A stretch of DNA of 58,297 nt, taken from Janibacter sp. (GTDB lineage: Bacteria; Actinomycetota; Actinomycetes; Actinomycetales; Dermatophilaceae). The translations under genes and the position numbers were made by a program. The notes beneath the pieces were generated by a model. It ran no database searches and was not told the DNA's origin. It saw nothing but the letters and a program-made list of their open reading frames with translations. The stretch is from NCBI GenBank assembly GCA_030453295.1, contig JAKDKQ010000002.1:1-58297 (forward strand), written 5' to 3'. Positions 16,898-26,700 of this stretch are shown one piece after another. Every line of letters begins with the position of its first letter. The stretch's first letter is position 1.

Positions 16898-18451
16898 TCA
16901 GTCGATGTCTCGATGTCGGATCGCTCGTGTGGCGATGGTGGTGAGGGCGGCGGCGATGAGGATGAGCAGGACGGCCTGCCAGGGGTGCGGGTCGCCGTCG
17001 GGGAGTTGGGGAACGAGGGCGAAGGGCGAGGCGTAGAGGGCCTCGTGCGGGATGATGCGGAACTCGACGGCGAACTCGAGCGCCTGGAACGCTCCGATCA
17101 CGATGAACGCGATTGCACTCGCGGCGCGCGGAACGGTGGCCAGCAGGAGCGTGGTGAGTGCGATGAACACCCATGCTGCGGGGGCTCGGAGGGCACCCGA
17201 GATAGCAAGGACGCCGAATGAGCCGGCGTCGCTGCCGAGTTGCGCGACCGCGATGCCCAGCCCGAGGGCGAATAGCAGGCCGAGGCCCGCCAGCGTGCCC
17301 GTGATGGCGTGTGCGAGCAGCCAGCGGGAGCGGGGAACGGGGCGGGAGAGGACGGCTTCGGCGCGGCCGCTGGTGACCTCGCCGCGGAGCCGGAGGGTGG
17401 TCAGGATGCCGAGGATCGCGGCGAATAGCGGGGAGAGGTAGAGGGCGACCTGGATGAGACCGCTGCCGCTTCCCGCGCTGCTTCCGAGCGCGAGGTCGAT
17501 CTGGTCGTCCACGGTCGAGGACACCCCGCCGATTAGGAGTCCGACGACGAGCGCGCCCGCGGCCCAGCCGATCATGGCTCCGCGGCTGGTACGCAGGGCG
17601 AGGGAGGTGGGGCCGCGCAGGGCGGCGCTGGCGTGCGCGGGTCCCACCCGTTCAGGGAGCAGGCCCGCCCCGAGGTCGCGCCGGGAGGCGATCCACAACG
17701 CGACGGCGGCCAGCGCGATGGTGAGGGCGAGCGCGGGCAGCAGCATCACGGCGTTGTTGTCGGCGAAGGGTCGCACGGCCGCGATCCATCCGAACGGGGA
17801 GAGCCAGTACGCGTTCCCGCCGATGGCGTCACCCGCGCCGCGGAGTAGGAAGAATGCCGCCACGAACGCGACGGCGATGCCTGTCGCGCCGCGGGCGGTC
17901 TGCACTATCTGCCCGGTCAGCGCGGCCAAGGCCGCAGCGAGCAGCCCGAACATGGTGATTTGGGCTCCGACCAGCAGGGAGCCGGTCGCTGACGCGCCGA
18001 TGCCGAGGAAGCCGGCACCGACGACGATCCCGGCCCCCAGTGACCCGGCCGTAGTGACGCCGAGCGCGGCGGCCAGCGGCGCGGCTCTGCCAACTGCGGC
18101 GGTGCCGAGCATTTCGCTGGTGCCGCTCTCTTCCGGGGCGCGGGTATTGCGGACCATCGTGAGGACGGAGGCGAGGCTGATGAAGATCGTCGCGATTCCC
18201 AGCATCCGCCACAGCCCGATCCCGCCGACGTCGGTGCTGGAGACGGGGCCGATCATGAACAGTTCGCCCGCACTGGCATTGACGGACGCGGCCAGTGCTT
18301 CTCGGTCGGCCACAGTCGGGTAGGTGGAGACGATGCCCGCGGCGACCACCAGCAGCAGCAATCCGGAGAGTAGATACCAGGCGGAGCCGTGCAGCCGCTC
18401 CCGGCGGAGGGTCAGACCGAGCATCGAGCGAGTTCCTGTCAGCGTGCTCAT
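16898..18451 (-). CDS. ABC exporter permease (ABC-2 type)
   Basis: This 517-aa protein has about 12 hydrophobic segments, the first at residues about 25-45 (WYLLSGLLLLVVAAGIV). It matches the long actinobacterial ABC-2 permeases that pair with a DrrA-like ATPase to export drugs or lipids. Its ATG overlaps the stop of the ATPase gene by 4 bp (ATGA). Substrate cannot be inferred. The operon is divergent from a MarR/GbsR-like regulator, so it is probably induced by the regulator's ligand. Confidence 0.88.
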   Translation of the reverse strand: MSTLTGTRSMLGLTLRRERLHGSAWYLLSGLLLLVVAAGIVSTYPTVADREALAASVNASAGELFMIGPVSSTDVGGIGLWRMLGIATIFISLASVLTMVRNTRAPEESGTSEMLGTAAVGRAAPLAAALGVTTAGSLGAGIVVGAGFLGIGASATGSLLVGAQITMFGLLAAALAALTGQIVQTARGATGIAVAFVAAFFLLRGAGDAIGGNAYWLSPFGWIAAVRPFADNNAVMLLPALALTIALAAVALWIASRRDLGAGLLPERVGPAHASAALRGPTSLALRTSRGAMIGWAAGALVVGLLIGGVSSTVDDQIDLALGSSAGSGSGLIQVALYLSPLFAAILGILTTLRLRGEVTSGRAEAVLSRPVPRSRWLLAHAITGTLAGLGLLFALGLGIAVAQLGSDAGSFGVLAISGALRAPAAWVFIALTTLLLATVPRAASAIAFIVIGAFQALEFAVEFRIIPHEALYASPFALVPQLPDGDPHPWQAVLLILIAAALTTIATRAIRHRDID

Positions 18452-19359
18452 GCTGTTGCTCCCACGCGGTCCTGGGCTGTGCCGGTCTGGTCGTAGTAGT
18501 GCAGGAACAGGTCTTCCAGCGTGGGCGGGGCGACGGTGAGAGTCTCGATCCCGAACGAGGCGAGCCGGGTCATGACCTCATCGAATCGGGTGGTGGTCAA
18601 CTCGATTTGGTGCCCGTCCACGGTCACTTTCTCGATGCCAGTCAGCGTGTCCAGACCCGTCGGTCGTCGGGTTAGGGTGGCGGTGACAACGGTCGTGTCG
18701 TGCCCGCGCAGCTCGGCCATGGTGCCGGTGTCCACGACCTTCCCGGCGCGGACGATGCTGACCCGGTCGCAGAGCTGTTCGACCTCGGAGAGGATGTGGC
18801 TGGACAGCAGCACGGTGCGGCCCTCGTGGCGGGCCTCGCTCACGCACTGCTTGAATACCTCCTCCATCAGCGGGTCCAGACCCGAGGTCGGCTCGTCCAG
18901 GATGAGAAGCTCTGCGGTCACGCTCAGCGCCGAGACCAGGCCGACCTTCTGCCGGTTGCCCTTGGAGTAGGTGCGGGACCGCTTGGTCGGGTCCAGCTCG
19001 AACCGCTCGATCAGCGCGTCCCGACGGGCGCGGTCCTCACCGCCATGCATCCGCGCGAGCAGATCGATGACCTCCCCGCCGGTCAGGTTCGGCCACAGGC
19101 TCACATCACCCGGGACGTACGCCAACCGTCCGCGGATCTCGGGAGCGGCCGTCCACGGGTCGTGACCCAGCACGCGGGCCGTCCCGCTGTCGGCGTGCAG
19201 CATCCCCAGCAGCACCCGGATCGTGGTGGACTTGCCCGCACCGTTCGGCCCGAGCAGCCCATGCACCTCCCCGGCACTGATCGTCAGGTCCAGCCCGTCC
19301 AGTGCTCGCGCGTGCCCGAACGACTTGATGATCTGCCGCAACTCCACAAGGTCTGTCAT
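18448..19359 (-). CDS. ABC exporter ATP-binding protein (DrrA-like)
   Basis: I place the start at ATG 19359 (MTDLVELRQIIKSFG). The upstream extension in the track is antisense to the regulator. The protein is 303 aa. Walker A is LLGPNGAGKST near residue 37, the signature is a variant YSKGNRQKVGL, and Walker B is ELLILDEPTSGLDP. A C-terminal domain of about 80 residues is typical of DrrA-type ATPases. It forms an operon with the permease. The palindromic operator lies 14-26 bp upstream of the start. Confidence 0.93.
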   Translation of the reverse strand: MTDLVELRQIIKSFGHARALDGLDLTISAGEVHGLLGPNGAGKSTTIRVLLGMLHADSGTARVLGHDPWTAAPEIRGRLAYVPGDVSLWPNLTGGEVIDLLARMHGGEDRARRDALIERFELDPTKRSRTYSKGNRQKVGLVSALSVTAELLILDEPTSGLDPLMEEVFKQCVSEARHEGRTVLLSSHILSEVEQLCDRVSIVRAGKVVDTGTMAELRGHDTTVVTATLTRRPTGLDTLTGIEKVTVDGHQIELTTTRFDEVMTRLASFGIETLTVAPPTLEDLFLHYYDQTGTAQDRVGATA

Positions 19360-19372
19360 GGCAGCCACACTA

Positions 19373-19409
19373 CACGAAATTCGTGAAGTACATGAAATAC
19401 CGTTAGGAT
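19373..19409. promoter_or_regulatory. Divergent promoter region with palindromic operator CACGAAATTCGTG
   Basis: CACGAAATTCGTG at 19373-19385 is a perfect palindrome around a central A. A second overlapping half-match, TTCGTG-5bp-CATGAA, follows. TAGGAT at 19404-19409 is a plausible -10 for the regulator gene, with the operator over its -35. The ABC operon starts at 19359 in the other direction, so one site can repress both. Confidence 0.6.
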
Positions 19410-19440
19410 GTCGTGAGGGACGCACCGGCGACAGGAGACC

Positions 19441-19887
19441 ATGATGGAGGAGCGAGACGACAAGTTCGTGGAGCGATTCGCGGACGTGCTCGCCCAATCG
19501 GGATGGCCACGCATGTCGGCCCGCATCTTCGCCACCCTGATGGCGACATCCAGCGGGGCACGCACCGCCGCCGAGCTTTCGACGCGGCTCGGCGTCGGCC
19601 CCTCCGCGATCTCCAACGGCGCGAAGATGCTCCGCTCCCTCAGCTTGGTCGACGTGACCCGCCAGAGCGACCGTCAGATCGTCTACGAGGTCCGCCCCGA
19701 CGCCTGGGTGGAAGCCGTCGCCCATCAAGACGGCGAGCTACTCAATCTCGAAGGCATCCTCACCGATGGGGCCCGCGCGACCGACGACCCACAAGCCTCA
19801 GCGCGGCTCATCGAGACGGCCGATTTCTTCGCCTTCCTCCGTGCCGAACTCCCCAACATCGTCGAACGCTGGCGAGACACCCGCTGA
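19441..19887 (+). CDS. MarR/GbsR-family transcriptional regulator
   Basis: This 148-aa protein has a winged-helix region at residues about 20-85 (SARIFATLMATSSGARTAAELSTRLGVGPSAISNGAKMLRSLSLVDV), typical of the GbsR/MarR group in actinobacteria. It is divergent from the ABC exporter with a palindrome between them, so it probably represses the exporter and itself. ACAGGAGACC precedes the ATG at good spacing. A related but broken regulator lies 19 bp downstream. Confidence 0.88.
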   Translation: MMEERDDKFVERFADVLAQSGWPRMSARIFATLMATSSGARTAAELSTRLGVGPSAISNGAKMLRSLSLVDVTRQSDRQIVYEVRPDAWVEAVAHQDGELLNLEGILTDGARATDDPQASARLIETADFFAFLRAELPNIVERWRDTR

Positions 19888-19906
19888 CCGGGCGGAGCGA
19901 GCCGAC

Positions 19907-20370
19907 ATGCCGCAGTCGCGCGTGAGGATGGAGCCCTCCGAAGAGGTGTTCGATGAGACCGCCGCGCTGATGGCTCTCGGCATTCCCCGCATCCCCGCGA
20001 AGATCGCCATCGCGCTTCTGCTCAGCGACACCGGACGGCTGACGACCATCGACCTCACACAGCGACTCGCCGTCAGCCCCGCGGCCATATCCAGCGGCAT
20101 CAAGTTGCTCAACACAGCGGGAATCGTGCATGTGGGCACGATTCGCGGAGGCCGCCGATACGTCTACCAACTCGTCGCCGACCACCCTGGCTCGCAACAG
20201 CCCTGGACCGGACAGCAGCTCTCGCCCGCCTCACCGCAGCGCTGCGTACGGCAGGCACCCTTGCCGAATCGCCCGCACGACAACAGCAGCTTACCGAGGC
20301 ATACGAGTACGCCCGATTCACCGCTCAGCGAGACGGTACGACCTACGACCAATCGAAAGAGCCCGCTTGA
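19907..20370 (+). pseudogene. Second MarR/GbsR-like regulator, frameshifted
   Basis: The frame from ATG 19907 encodes a winged helix (PRIPAKIAIALLLSDTGRLTTIDLTQRLAVSPAAISSGIKLL), similar to the regulator before it. After RRYVYQLVADHP the coding signal moves to another frame (WLATALDRTAALARLTAAL ... SKEPA) ending at 20370. Loss of one C in the CCACCCTGG run near 20184-20188 explains this. The uncorrected ORF runs on to 20497 with non-protein-like sequence. It is probably inactive, or makes a protein with an altered C-terminus. Confidence 0.65.
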
Positions 20371-20464
20371 AGCGACTCGAACGCTCCTTGCAGCGCCTCA
20401 TCGCTGGAACCCAGCCAGTCGCACCCAGCGATCGTTCCGCCCACCCCAGCATCGTCACTTTGAT

Positions 20465-20779
20465 CTAAGAATGCACGCAGGCTACGGTGAGCCGTAGGAG
20501 GGGTTGATCATGCCTACCGCTCGAGGCCGTTTCCGCGGTGGGGTCCAGGGTGGTGTGTCGGGCCGTTGTCGGGCGCACCGAGTTGTTCTTGCCGCTGCTC
20601 CCGAGCGTGCTCTGCTGCTTCTCGGCTTCTTGACGTTCGCGGATGAGCTTCGCGGCCTCATCTGTCGGCATCGTTTCGATTTCGGTGAGGTACCGCCCGA
20701 CACCCCAGCCGCCTTGTGAGGTTCGAGTCCAGTTGGCGCGAGCGAACGACCTCAGATCATTGTTGCCTTTGATTGGCGT
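20465..20779 (-). pseudogene. Small conserved-looking ORF with ACG in the start position
   Basis: The frame after the membrane-protein stop reads TPIKGNNDLRSFARANWTRTS, then WGVGRYLTEIETMPTDEAAKLIRERQEAEKQQ, which looks like real protein. No ATG, GTG or TTG precedes it in frame, but GGCGAGGAG lies 6 nt before ACG at 20779. A lost ATG (ATG to ACG) or a rare ACG start would give 104 aa. The track start at 20671 cuts the likely conserved part. The function is unknown. It follows 20840-21211 on the same strand. Confidence 0.45.
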
Positions 20780-20839
20780 GGAATACTCCTCGCCGGTCGT
20801 TGGCTCCCGAGCACAGCTCTCCTCGGTCTGCTGGTGCGC

Positions 20840-21211
20840 TTACGCGCCGATGGCCTCGTATCGAGCCGACTTCATGGCTTTGCTTTGTCGGCGTACGCGG
20901 TGCCGCTCGCCGGCCTCGTGGATGCGGACGCGAACTAGGAGGGTGAGGCTGACCGGACCCATAATGAGGAACTTGAGCGCGTTCCAGATGAACAGGATCA
21001 CGAGCAGGTTGAGCCAGCCGGGGCCTACGTCTGCGATGAGGTTGGTGCAGATGCTCGCGGTAAGCAGGTACGGGGCGGCCAGGAGCATCGCCGGGACACC
21101 CCACTTGAGGCCGCGGCGAGTGCGGATCAGGTCGAGCAGGATGTTCGTCGGCATGTAGCGGCGAAGGAAGTAGCGGGTGTGGACGCTTGCCGCCCAGAGC
21201 ACTCGAAGCAT
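20840..21211 (-). CDS. Small membrane protein of conjugative elements
   Basis: This 123-aa protein has two or three hydrophobic segments (WGVPAMLLAAPYLLTASICTNLI, and WLNLLVILFIWNALKFLIMGPVSL) and a basic C-terminus. As I recall, relatives are frequent in Micrococcales elements and are often labelled sulfate permease, a label its size does not support. GAGAGG lies 9 nt before the ATG. It is divergent from the DprA-like gene. The role in transfer is unknown. Confidence 0.75.
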   Translation of the reverse strand: MLRVLWAASVHTRYFLRRYMPTNILLDLIRTRRGLKWGVPAMLLAAPYLLTASICTNLIADVGPGWLNLLVILFIWNALKFLIMGPVSLTLLVRVRIHEAGERHRVRRQSKAMKSARYEAIGA

Positions 21212-21419
21212 GATTTGGGCCTCTCATCAGACGTGTTTCTCCGTCGAGGAGGCAGAATATGATGAGTGGCCCCGAAGGGACTGTCCCGAAGGACCCGCAG
21301 AGATTGGAACGCTGCCTCCTCTCCAGGGTACGACTTCCGGGCGACATTCGTAAGAGGTGCACGCTTCGCGCCTGGCTCCGAGGGCGCACCTGCCTGGTAC
21401 AGACTGATGGGAGCCGGGC

Positions 21420-22415
21420 ATGGTCACGATCACCTCTCTCGCCAAGGACGAGCGGACCGCCAGGGTCGCCCTCGCCGCCACGCTGGAGACAGATGACTCG
21501 GTCACGGGCAGGCTCGTGGCAGCAGTCGGCGCGGTCGAGGCCGTGCGCCTGGCCGCAGGCACCGGTGCGTTCCCGAAGAAGGTCGGTGCGGTTGAGGGCG
21601 AGCTGTGGCGGAAGAAGGTCGGCCCTCGTCTTGATGCGCACACGGTCATGCGGGCACTGTCCGAGACCGACCGGTTGGGGCTCCGCATCATCGCGCCCGG
21701 TCAGAGCGACTGGCCAAGCAGCCTGAACGACCTGGGCGATCGTGCGCCGACCGTCCTGTGGGTGCGCGGGGCCGGTTCGTTCCTCACTGCGCCGCTTCAG
21801 GATCGGGTGACGATCACCGGCGCCCGCGCAGCGACCGGGTACGGAGAGCACGTCGCCGGCGAGCTCGCCTCCGATCTGGCGAGTACCGAACGGATCGTCG
21901 TCGCTGGCGGTGCCTACGGCATCGACAGGGCCGCCCACAGCGCCGTCTTGGCTGTGGGCGGGCAGACGATCGCGGTGCTCACGGGCGGCCTGGACCGTCT
22001 CTACCCGGCAGGCAACCATGAGCTGCTGGATCGCATCGGGGACGTTGGCCTACTCGTCAGCGAGATGGCTCCCGGTGCCACGCCGACCAAGTGGCGCTTT
22101 CTCGCCCGCAATCGCATCCTGGCCGCTATCTCGGGTGCGACGGTGATCGTGGAGGCCGGCTACCGTTCGGGCTCGCTCAACGTTGCCGCCCGCGCCGCCC
22201 AGATCGGCCGCCCGGTCGGCGCGGTTCCCGGTCCTATCACCAGCGCCGCGAGCTCAGGCGCTCACCGACTGCTCCGCGAAGGCATCGCTTCCCTCATCAC
22301 CGATGCCGACGATGTCAATGCCCTCACTCGCCCGCCCGCCGCAGCCGGCGGGCGAGTGTTTGAGCATGACGCCGGGGTCGCCCACTCCGCGCGTCCTTCG
22401 GGACGTTCGTTGTAG
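21420..22415 (+). CDS. DprA/Smf-like DNA-processing protein
   Basis: This 331-aa protein has the Rossmann-like DprA domain: VTITGARAATGYGEHVAGELASDLA, VAGGAYGIDRAAHSAVL, GGLDRLYPAGNHELLDRI and FLARNRILAAISGATVIVEA. Chromosomal DprA loads RecA on incoming single strands. A copy on a conjugative element may do so for the transferred strand. GGGAGC precedes the ATG. The last 30 residues are unusual because they cross a 12-bp GC hairpin at 22325-22358. Confidence 0.88.
   Translation: MVTITSLAKDERTARVALAATLETDDSVTGRLVAAVGAVEAVRLAAGTGAFPKKVGAVEGELWRKKVGPRLDAHTVMRALSETDRLGLRIIAPGQSDWPSSLNDLGDRAPTVLWVRGAGSFLTAPLQDRVTITGARAATGYGEHVAGELASDLASTERIVVAGGAYGIDRAAHSAVLAVGGQTIAVLTGGLDRLYPAGNHELLDRIGDVGLLVSEMAPGATPTKWRFLARNRILAAISGATVIVEAGYRSGSLNVAARAAQIGRPVGAVPGPITSAASSGAHRLLREGIASLITDADDVNALTRPPAAAGGRVFEHDAGVAHSARPSGRSL
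22325..22358. repeat. GC-rich hairpin inside the 3' end of the DprA-like gene
   Basis: CACTCGCCCGCC, a 10-nt loop, then GGCGGGCGAGTG form a perfect 12-bp stem followed by TTTGAG. It could act as a terminator or attenuator even though it lies inside the reading frame. Confidence 0.5.
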
Positions 22416-22484
22416 TTGCGTCAGGTCCGCGGCGCGTGTCCCGATGTCCCGGGTGATGCCCTCGCTCATCCCTACGCTTGGAAC

Positions 22485-23738
22485 ATGACCTTTACCGCAC
22501 TACATCGCGCCCTCGGGGTCGCGCCGAGGCCGTTGACCGATGAACTGCTCGATGCAGCGGTGAGCGCCGGCGTGGTGGAGGCGAACGACTTGGATTGGAA
22601 GTCTGAGCTGCCCCCGGCGAAGGGTCTGCCGCAGACTGATTTCCCCAAAGATGTCGCCGCGATGGCGAACAGCGGCGGAGGAGTCATCGTCTTCGGCGTG
22701 CGGGAGTCGCAGAAGGCCGCGAGGGAGCGGGTCGATGTCGGCGAGTTCGATGAGGCGTATGAGCGGTCGCTACGCAGCGCGGCGATCACCGCCATCTCCC
22801 CGCCCGTGTTCGGGGTGAACGTGCATCGGCTCGGAGATGAGGGCAACCGTGCCGTCGTGGTTGAGATCCCATCGAGCGTGGACGGACCGCATCTGATCTA
22901 CAGGAACGACTTCTTCGGTGCGCCCGTGCGCAACGACTCGGACACCGTGTGGATGAAGGAGCGGCAGATCGAGGCGATGTATCGAGCCCGGTTCGATGAG
23001 CGTCGCCACGCCACCGAGGCGCTGGACAATCTGTTCGCCGAAGCCGCGGGCGGGCGCAATTCGGGTGAGCGCGCCTGGCTGATCGCCGTCGCCCATCCCC
23101 GTGTTCCCCGATTCCGGGATCGGCTGACTCGGGACGAGGCCCGTGATGTGCTGTCCAAGACCGAGGGACTCGCCCTGACCTACGCGGGACGAGGCGGGGT
23201 TCATCCGCTGGAGAGCGTCGACAGGCACAACCCTCGACCGGGCCTGCGGCGCTGGGTCGCGGTCAACACTGCGACCGGCGACCGGTCAACGTGGAGAGAA
23301 TCATGGCTGAGCATTCACCACGATGGTTCAGTCACCCTCACGGCCGCGGTGGGCGGGCATCGCATGAGCAGCGACGGCTACTTCGAGGGCTCGCAGGTTC
23401 AGTCGGCCGGCCTCGAATGCGGCATCGCGGACTTCATGGGACTCCTCCGCGCCACCGCCGAGGCGACCGACAACGACGAGTATGACCTGCGTATCGGGAT
23501 CGAGTGGACCGGCGAGCAACCGCTGACCATCCTGACCACCGACAACTTCGGTCAGACCTTCGACGGCATCTCCACGCCGCTGCACCACTACACCCCGGTC
23601 GAGGCCACCGTGAATGCGGTCGAGCCCGCCTTGGACTACTACTGGCACGTCCACGACCTTGCCCAGGACTGCGTGAACCAGGGCGGCGTCTCGAACGTGC
23701 AGATGATCCAGCCCCCGGAGCGGACCGACCAGCAGTAA
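22485..23738 (+). CDS. AlbA_2 (Schlafen-type) domain protein
   Basis: I place the start at ATG 22485 (MTFTALHRAL). The result is 417 aa. Residues about 35-150 match the AlbA_2/Schlafen domain: DLDWKSELPP, then FPKDVAAMANSGGGVIVFGV, and VVVEIPSSVDGPHLI ... RNDSDTVWM. The C-terminal 250 residues are not recognised. Schlafen-type proteins in bacteria are often regulators or defence-related. It is convergent with the relaxase gene, with only 4 bp between the stops. Confidence 0.82.
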   Translation: MTFTALHRALGVAPRPLTDELLDAAVSAGVVEANDLDWKSELPPAKGLPQTDFPKDVAAMANSGGGVIVFGVRESQKAARERVDVGEFDEAYERSLRSAAITAISPPVFGVNVHRLGDEGNRAVVVEIPSSVDGPHLIYRNDFFGAPVRNDSDTVWMKERQIEAMYRARFDERRHATEALDNLFAEAAGGRNSGERAWLIAVAHPRVPRFRDRLTRDEARDVLSKTEGLALTYAGRGGVHPLESVDRHNPRPGLRRWVAVNTATGDRSTWRESWLSIHHDGSVTLTAAVGGHRMSSDGYFEGSQVQSAGLECGIADFMGLLRATAEATDNDEYDLRIGIEWTGEQPLTILTTDNFGQTFDGISTPLHHYTPVEATVNAVEPALDYYWHVHDLAQDCVNQGGVSNVQMIQPPERTDQQ

Positions 23739-23742
23739 GCCG

Positions 23743-26700
23743 TTACAGCGACGGCCCAACGCGCTGAGTCCCTGTGCGCCGAGCGCCTTCCTGCTCTGTC
23801 TGCTCAGACTGGGCGAGGTTCTGTGCCCGGTCGAGCGCGGCGCGGGCGCGGGCGGCGTCGACCTTCTGAGCATCGGCCTCCGCGGCTGCGCCAAGCGGGA
23901 GCGGGTCGGCGATCCCGTAGCGATCCCGATACGCCGCGATGGTGCGTGCGGCATGTCGCCACATTTGCGCTGCTCGTCCCTGCTTCGGCTGCTTCCCGAG
24001 CACCACGATCCACTCGTGGCCCTCGCTGACTGCGGCATCAAGGATCGCGTCTGCGCGGGCTTCGATGAGATCGCGTCGCTCGGTGAGCGCCTGCCGGAAC
24101 TCGGCGCTCATGGTTCCGGTGGCCTCGGGGATGAGACCAGCGATCAGGCGTGGGGTCTTGCGGGCGCGCCCGGAGCCGGCGGGCCGCTCGGTTGCCTTGG
24201 CGACGCGGTAGTGGAGGACGGCGGCGATGTCGTCCGCATCGGTGAACCGTCGTGCTCGCACGAGGCGCGGTAGCAGCGTCTCGACCTCGTGGTGGTTCGC
24301 ATCGGCCCGGCGCAGCTCGGCGGTCAGCGCGCCGAATGTCGGAGAACTGATCGTGGCCTTTGCCTCCTCGTCAGTGAGGCCGGAGGCTTGGACGAGGTTC
24401 GCCCAGCGGTCGCGTTGCGCGGCGGCGGCGATCGTCTCGTACTCGGCAGCGAGCTGGGCGATCGACCCCCACGCCGCTTGCTCGGCGGTGATCGTCTCGC
24501 GGGCGGAGAGCTCGGCACCGACGTGCTGCAGAACCCCGAACAGCACTGACCTGGCCGTGGCCTCGATGTTGTCGCCAGGATGCGGACCGTCGTGGGAGTC
24601 GTCGGGCTTGTCGATGGCGACGTAGGCGAGGTTCGCGTCCCGGCCGCGGGTGAGGGCGACATACAGGTTCTCCCTCGTCATCGCCGCGTCGACCAGGACG
24701 TGTGATAGGTCGACCGTGATGCCCTGTGCCCGGTAGGAGGTGACGGCGTAGCCGAGGTCGAGGTGTTCGGCCACATAGTCGGCCGGGAGGATGACGGAGC
24801 CGCCCCACTTTTGGCTTGCGCGGCGGAGGGTGATGGAGCCGTCGTCGCGGACTTCGGTGACCGTCCATCGATCGCCGTTGCGGACCCAGCCGCGGCCGGC
24901 GCGCAGGCGGCGGTCGTTGTGCCGGGTGATGACCGAATCCCCGGCCGCCGCCCTCGTGCCGTCGTGCAGCTCGACCTCACGCAGCGCGTTCACGGTGCCG
25001 TCGAGGATCAAGTCTGTGCGGGCGCGCTGGTTGAGCGCGAGGACGGACTCGTTCGAGTCAGTGACCAGCACGGTCGCGCGTCCGGCGAGCCGGTCGGCGC
25101 GCCATGCGGTGTAGGCGGCGTCGATCATCGTCTCAGTCTCCCCACCGCGGATTCGGCCGTGCTTCATGTAGGTGTCGATGACCTCGGTGCGCCCGTGGCG
25201 CAGACCGAGCGAGGCGGTCTTCTCCCACAGGTTCGTGAACCGGTGGACATCGACCAGCTGAGGGGCGTCCTCCCGGTCGTGCACGAGCAGCGACAACGTC
25301 CCGCCGGCATCGACCGACTGGAGCTGCGCGTAGTCGCCCACCAAGAGGACCTTCGCCGCGGCCGTGGCCGCGAGGCTCGTAACCCGGTCGAGGGAGAGTG
25401 TGCCGGCGAGGGAGGCTTCGTCCACGATGACGAGCTGGCCCATGCGGAACGTCTCGCCGGTGCGCTCGTGCGTGTCCCACCACTTCGCGGTGTTCTCGGT
25501 CTGGATGCCGAGGTCATCGGCGAGGACCTGCGCCGCGACAGCGGAGGGCGCGAGCCCGACCACCGAGCCGGGGCCGTGCTCTGCCTCCCACGCCCGGCGA
25601 AGCGCATTCATCGCGGTCGTCTTGCCCGCCCCGGCCGGCCCCACGAGGACATCGACGACGCGGCCGGAGACGGCGACCATCGCCAGCGCAGCGGCCTGAT
25701 CGTCACCGAGCCTCTGTCCCTTCCGGTCGGGCCTCACTGTAATCCGCTCGACCGTCGCCAGCGGCACGGTCGGTCCGGTGGTGGTGCGGGCGCGCTCGAG
25801 GAGGCGGTCTTCGGCGGCCAACAGCACGTCGGAGGAGAACACGGTCGAGTGCTTCGGACGGAACACGCTGGTTCCGTCCGGTCGCTGGAACACCGCAGGA
25901 CTCGATGCGAGCTCGGGCGGCGTCAGCCGCAGCGACGCGGCCTCGGCGGCATCCACGACCAGGCCGACGACAGCCTCCCGATCCTCGGTGGTAGCGAACC
26001 GGTAGCGCATCGTCTGCCGGGCCGCCTCGGCGGTCAGGTTCCACCGCCGCCAGGTGGAGCGCTTCTCACCGACCGTCTCGACCACGCTTCCCCCGAGCGA
26101 GGCGATCACATCCAACGGCACATCGTCCGCGCGGAGCAGTAGCGGCTCCTCGTTCGCGGTCACCCTACGCGCCCACGAGGTCGCATCCGATCCGAGGATG
26201 CGACCGGCGCGCTGCCGCCACTCGGCGGTGAGATCGGCGAGCGAGTGCATTTCCTTCTCCGGTCGCGTGGTGAGGGTTGCCTGGGCGCGGAGCTTCATGA
26301 TCGTCGCCGGGGCCGGTCGCCGACCGTGTTTGGTGACGTACTGCTCGATGAGGCGGTCTGTCTCGGCGTCGATGTGCCGCGACCTCGTGGAGAACTCGGC
26401 CAGCAGCTCCTCCGGGACGCCTACGATCGCCCATGCCGGGTTGCGGTCGCGGCCCATGTCGCGGGCCTCCCACTCGACGCCGAACATGCGGGTCAGGTGG
26501 TCGGCGAACACCGCCTCGTGCAGCTCCGACAAGGCGACGGTCGCCGCGTGCATGGGTCGCCCGTCCAGGGAGCGCCACTTGCCGTCGAGGACGGTCTGCA
26601 CCTTGTTCGAGATGACGACGTGCGTGTGCAAGTGCGGGTCGCCCGCCCGGGAGTCGTAGTGGTCATACCCGGTTGCGATCAGCCCGTGGACGTCGACCTG

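Noticed and set aside
21259-21726. 155-aa plus-strand ORF preceded by GAGGAGG
   Set aside because: Good ribosome site but Arg/Ser/Pro-rich product typical of a shadow frame, and it overlaps 300 bp of the clear DprA-like gene.
20757-22019. 420-aa minus-strand ORF
   Set aside because: It is antisense to the DprA-like gene and in a different frame over the membrane protein; composition is non-protein-like.
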